This document shows positions 61,301 through 64,000 of a stretch of DNA of 64,000 bases, in pieces. Position numbers and translations under genes: made by a program. Origin of the DNA: Dryobates pubescens (taxonomy: Eukaryota; Chordata; Aves; Piciformes; Picidae); the NCBI RefSeq assembly GCF_014839835.1, contig NC_071642.1, positions 9,484,955-9,548,954 of the forward strand. Reading direction: 5' to 3'. The number at the start of each line of letters is the position of its first letter. Positions within the stretch are counted from its first letter, which is position 1. The notes beneath the pieces are model-generated. The model did no database searches. It was given only the letters and a program-made list of their open reading frames with translations, and was not told the DNA's origin.

Positions 61301-63514
61301 GCCCCTCAGCACAGCAGCAGCATGGAGCAGGAGGGATTTCACCTCTTTGGCACATGCCCCAAGCCTGCAGGGCCTGCCCCATGCCAACTGCACCACCAGC
61401 AGCACCCTGAGGCTCTTCTCTGGCCAGAGCTGCTGAGGTGCCCCAGTAGGGCCAGGACCTGCTCAGGTGGCTCCAGCTCTGGCACTGGGCAGCTTCAGTC
61501 TCAGCTGGGTCCCCCTGTGCCAGGGAGCACTGCTCCCTGTGTCCTGGCAAGGGAGGCCAGGTGGCACCTTGGGGCAGGGTGAGAACCCCCCAGCCATGCC
61601 CAGGGGGCAGCCAGAGCTGTGCAGGCACAGGCTTGGGTGGCTCCTGCCCTCCAGCCAGACTCAGTCCCCTGCTGGCACTAACTGGTGGCCTGACCAGGAG
61701 GAGCTGCCAAGCCCTTCTGCCTGCCCTGGGTACAGAGCAGGAGCTGCTCTGGGGTGGGAGTTGCTCCCCTGCTGCAGCTGCCCCTGCTGCAGTTGCCTGC
61801 AAGTGAGATCTCATCCCCCAGCAAGGTGCTGGCAGCCAGCTGCAGCTCCTCCCAGCCCTGCAGCTGCTGCAGCAAGACCCAGCCCTGGGGCTGGAGGCCC
61901 AGGGACCGTTCCCCATGCTGCCCACTCCTGCTGCAGGAGGCCCCCAGTGCCCCTCAGGGTGGTCCTGGGGACACCCAGCCAGGACTCCCAGCCAGCCACA
62001 GGGCAGCCACCTCCCCTGCCAGCCCAGGCCTGGTCTCTCTTCCCACAGCAGCCAACCTCCAAGGCACTGCAGGAGGCCACTGCCCCCTGCCCCCTGCTCC
62101 ACAGCCCCACAGAAGCTCCTCTCTCCCACAGGGACCTCCCCTGCTGGGTCCCAGCCTGTCCCCCCAAGCTCCCTCCCTGAGGATCCACAGTGCTCATGCA
62201 GCCTCCTCAGCCCCTGGCAGCACAGTGCCTGCATGCCCAGCTGGGGGTGCCCAGCTGCTGCTGCCCCCAGGACACAGGGCAGGAGGTTTGAAGCCTGCTC
62301 CCTGCCTTGCAGAAGGGTGAGGAACCAGCCCAGGCTGGCACCCAAGCCCTGCTGGGGCTCCTGACAGCCTCCATGGAAAGGTTTGGGCTGGAACAGCCTC
62401 TGAGATGCAGTCCAGCCTCAAGCCAGCACCACCATGGGCACCAAGCCCTGGCCCCAGCTGCCATGGGCACACCTTGCTGGAACCCCTCCACCACCCCCCT
62501 GGGCAGCCTCTGCCAGTCCCTGACCACCCTGGCAGCAGAGAACATTTTCCTCATCTCCAGCCTGTCCCTCCCCTGGCACAATTCCAGGCCACCTCCTCTC
62601 CTATCACCTGAGACTGGGGAGCAGAGCTCAGCCCCCACCTGGCTCCAGCCTCCTCTCAGGAGCTGTGGAGGGCAGTGAGGTCTCCCCTGGGGAAAATGAG
62701 CTCTTCCAGTCTGAAAGCTGAGCCCCCAGGCTGCTGGGTGACAGCACAGCCCCCAGGGCAGCCCCAGGACAGGGCTCAGACACCTGGAGCAGACCTGAGG
62801 CCTGAAGCTGGGAACCCACCACCACCACTGCTGGGTGGCAACAGCTCCCTGAAGGACCTCAAGAAGCTGGAGCTGTGGTGCTGGGCAGGCCACAGTGCAG
62901 CAGGAGCCCCAGTGCCTGCTCCAGACTGGGCAAGCACCAGGCCCAGGGCAGGGCTAAGGGCAGGGAGCTGGCATCTGCCAGGGTGCTGGGGTAGGAGCAG
63001 GGCAGGAGAGTCAGAGGGCAAAGCCAGCAGGGCTGGGGCACAGCACTGGTGCCACAGGGCAGTACCACAGCACTGGTGCCACAGGGCAGTACCACAGCAC
63101 TGGTGCCACAGGGCAGTACCACAGCCTCTCTCTGCTGGCAGCACCTCCATGCCAGTCTCAGGAGACAATGATCACCTCCAGAGGTGCTGCCACAGCCTGC
63201 AGCCTGGGCACCTCCCCTGCCTAGCCCCAAGGCTGCTGCTGTGCCAGCAGAGCAGGGCACAGGAGCTGGATGCTGGATGGGGAGTGCCAGCCACATCCAG
63301 ACCCAGCTCAGGCTCCCAGCTGCTCCAGTTTGCCAGGTCAAGCCTGGGCACAGAGCCCAGCTGCCCTTACCAGCACACACTTCCCAGGCTCCAGGCTCCA
63401 GAGGGAACTCTCAGTGTTGATCCTGTGGGTGAGCTTCCCCTCCATGAGGACCTGCTGGCTGCTGCCCTCCAGCACTGCCACCCGGATGGAGTCACTGCTG
63501 ATGTCCACAGCCAC
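55302..63514 (-). CDS. NUDCD3: NudC domain-containing protein 3, C-terminal part (5' end outside window)
   Basis: Three coding exons on the minus strand: 63371-63514 (48 codons), 56619-56807 (63 codons) and 55302-55412 (36 codons plus stop), all phase 0 and GT-AG. They give the last 147 residues; human NUDCD3 has 361, so the N-terminal part lies beyond 64,000. The first exon carries the end of the CS/p23-like domain (VLMEGKLTHRINTESSLWSL), the second EYWWNAILEGEEQIDIDKIN and KERSMATVDEEEHAVLDRLT, the last FDPSMFSISPGAVQF. NUDCD3 is a cytosolic HSP90-linked factor that stabilises dynein intermediate chain. Minisatellites and two CR1 copies fill the introns. No defects in the visible exons. Confidence 0.96.
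55440..56265. repeat. 14-bp CAGCACCCAGCGCC minisatellite in last NUDCD3 intron
   Basis: About 58 units of 14 bp, mixing CAGCACCCAGCGCC, CGGCACCCGGCGCC, TGGCACCCAGCGCC and TGCACCCAGCGCC, starting 25-30 bp outside the acceptor of the last exon. On the transcript it is G-rich. All long frames over it are repeat artefacts. Confidence 0.96.
56548..56609. repeat. GGCAG pentamer microsatellite
   Basis: Twelve perfect GGCAG units ending four bases before the donor of the NUDCD3 exon at 56619-56807. On the transcript it is a CTGCC repeat right behind the 5' splice site. Confidence 0.95.
57055..57215. repeat. 47-bp repeat, three copies
   Basis: CAGGACACCAGGGGCTGTGG followed by GCAAAGCCTCC at 57081, 57128 and 57175. 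Confidence 0.93.
57535..57600. promoter_or_regulatory. AT-richer island in NUDCD3 intron, possible conserved element
   Basis: GCAAACTCATCAATAAAGGC, AGACAACACAATTGGCTCAA: an island of average composition in otherwise GC-rich intron DNA, not repetitive. It may be a conserved non-coding element; this rests only on composition. Confidence 0.25.
57875..58140. repeat. 65-bp repeat, four copies
   Basis: Units begin GCCATGCCAAGCTGCCCCAG at 57881, 57946, 58011 and 58076 (period exactly 65 bp) with almost no divergence. It lies immediately 5' of a CR1 copy. Confidence 0.95.
58145..58965 (+). mobile_element. CR1 LINE fragment, about 0.8 kb, in NUDCD3 intron
   Basis: The longest CR1 in the window, plus strand. 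It includes the 3' end of the second frame region (CTCAACAAGGCCAAGGGCAG; GACCACAGCTGGAGCTCTGG) and the 3' UTR (TGAGGAAGAAGTTGTTCCCC; CAGGGAGGTGGTGGAAGCCT), with the terminus ATTGGATAATCCTCAAGGTC. Antisense to NUDCD3. 5'-truncated. Confidence 0.95.
58966..62360. other. NUDCD3 intron, mostly unique
   Basis: No exon recognised. At 60,690-60,800 there is an AT-richer island with the perfect 12-bp palindrome GTTGTGCACAAC and the word GAGTTATTTTAATCTCCC. The rest is GC-rich with scattered AGCTGCTG words. Confidence 0.45.
62365..62700 (-). mobile_element. CR1 LINE fragment in NUDCD3 intron
   Basis: Reverse-oriented, diverged CR1 3' end: GGAAAGGTTTGGGCTGGAAC, GGGCAGCCTCTGCCAGTCCC, ACATTTTCCTCATCTCCAGC and AGTGAGGTCTCCCC. 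Same orientation as NUDCD3. Confidence 0.85.
63040..63125. repeat. 27-bp repeat, three copies
   Basis: Three near-perfect 27-bp units, GCACTGGTGCCACAGGGCAG followed by TACCACA. Confidence 0.93.
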
Positions 63515-63529
63515 CTGGGGACAGAGAGA

Positions 63530-64000
63530 AGCCTCAGGGAGGTGCCTGCTGGCCCTCCTGTGCTGCCTGCTGGGCTGGGGGCTCAGGAGGCTTTGCTCCT
63601 GAGGAGCCCCAGGGTGGGGACCCTGCTGCCACCCCCCAGCCAACAGCCACAGCCCAAGGGAGAAAGGCAAACTGCAGGGGCTGGAAGGCAGCAGGGCCTT
63701 GCTGCCAGGCCTGGGGCTGCCTCTGCCTCAGGGTCCCCCCCAGGACACCCCCCAGCACCACAGCTCTCCCCCCCAGGTGCCCACACTAGGGCTGGGTGCC
63801 AGCTGTGCCCATGCTGGGCTGGGCATGAGTGGACTGGGACTGGGGGGGAGGGTAAGGGGGCTGCAGCAGCTCATCCTTCCTGCTGCACCCCACAAGCTCC
63901 CTGCCTGCAGCCCTGCTGCCAGGCTTGGCCTGGGCCTCCAGGAGGAGGGGATGCTGCAGCAGGGCTCTCCTGCTGCCCCCCAGGGCCTGAGGCAGCCCAG
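63530..64000. other. NUDCD3 intron to right edge
   Basis: GC-rich intron DNA upstream of the CS-domain exon on the NUDCD3 strand. The preceding exon was not found before the window ends. Confidence 0.45.

Overview
The window looks like a GC-rich, gene-dense piece of a bird chromosome, probably a microchromosome. Three things support this: vertebrate multi-exon genes with short GC-rich introns, at least ten CR1 LINE fragments (the dominant retroelement of birds and other sauropsids) as the only recognisable interspersed repeats, and very heavy minisatellite content. The gene order is GCK(-), YKT6(+), CAMK2B(-), NUDCD3(-), the same as human 7p13. No bacterial, viral or CRISPR features were seen.

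Layout. 1-6140: downstream flank of GCK, made of a 10/20-bp satellite, a CCAAT-box minisatellite split by a CR1, degenerate repeats and a 56-bp minisatellite; MYL7, the expected neighbour in mammals, was not found. 6161-13660: complete GCK (glucokinase, 10 coding exons, 462 aa, beta-cell-type first exon). 13661-16014: GCK upstream region and the YKT6 CpG-rich promoter. 16029-25547: complete YKT6 (7 coding exons, 198 aa), with a 3.7-kb VNTR filling the first part of intron 3. 25548-28727: tail-to-tail junction of YKT6 and CAMK2B. 28727-52831: CAMK2B (20 coding exons, 543 aa) plus a candidate mutually exclusive duplicate of exon 6. 54495-63514: last three coding exons and 3'UTR of NUDCD3, whose 5' part lies beyond the right edge.

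The genes do not form a pathway. GCK is the glucose sensor, YKT6 a prenylated R-SNARE, CAMK2B the calcium/calmodulin kinase of synapse and muscle, and NUDCD3 an HSP90/dynein co-factor. They are simply conserved neighbours. Exon borders were set by reading splice sites by eye; exon lengths and phases add up exactly to the expected proteins for GCK, YKT6 and CAMK2B.

The most interesting observation is a 73-nt exon-like segment at 44372-44444 in CAMK2B. It has the same length, phases and insertion point as the exon carrying the kinase catalytic loop, but encodes a divergent peptide without the HRD aspartate. Other notable items are the YKT6 VNTR (about 130 units, each with a CAGCTG E-box), a 54-bp array that multiplies the CAMK2B terminal 3' splice site, a regular array of seven NF-Y-type CCAAT boxes, and a TG-to-CA strand switch forming a large inverted repeat in CAMK2B intron 2.
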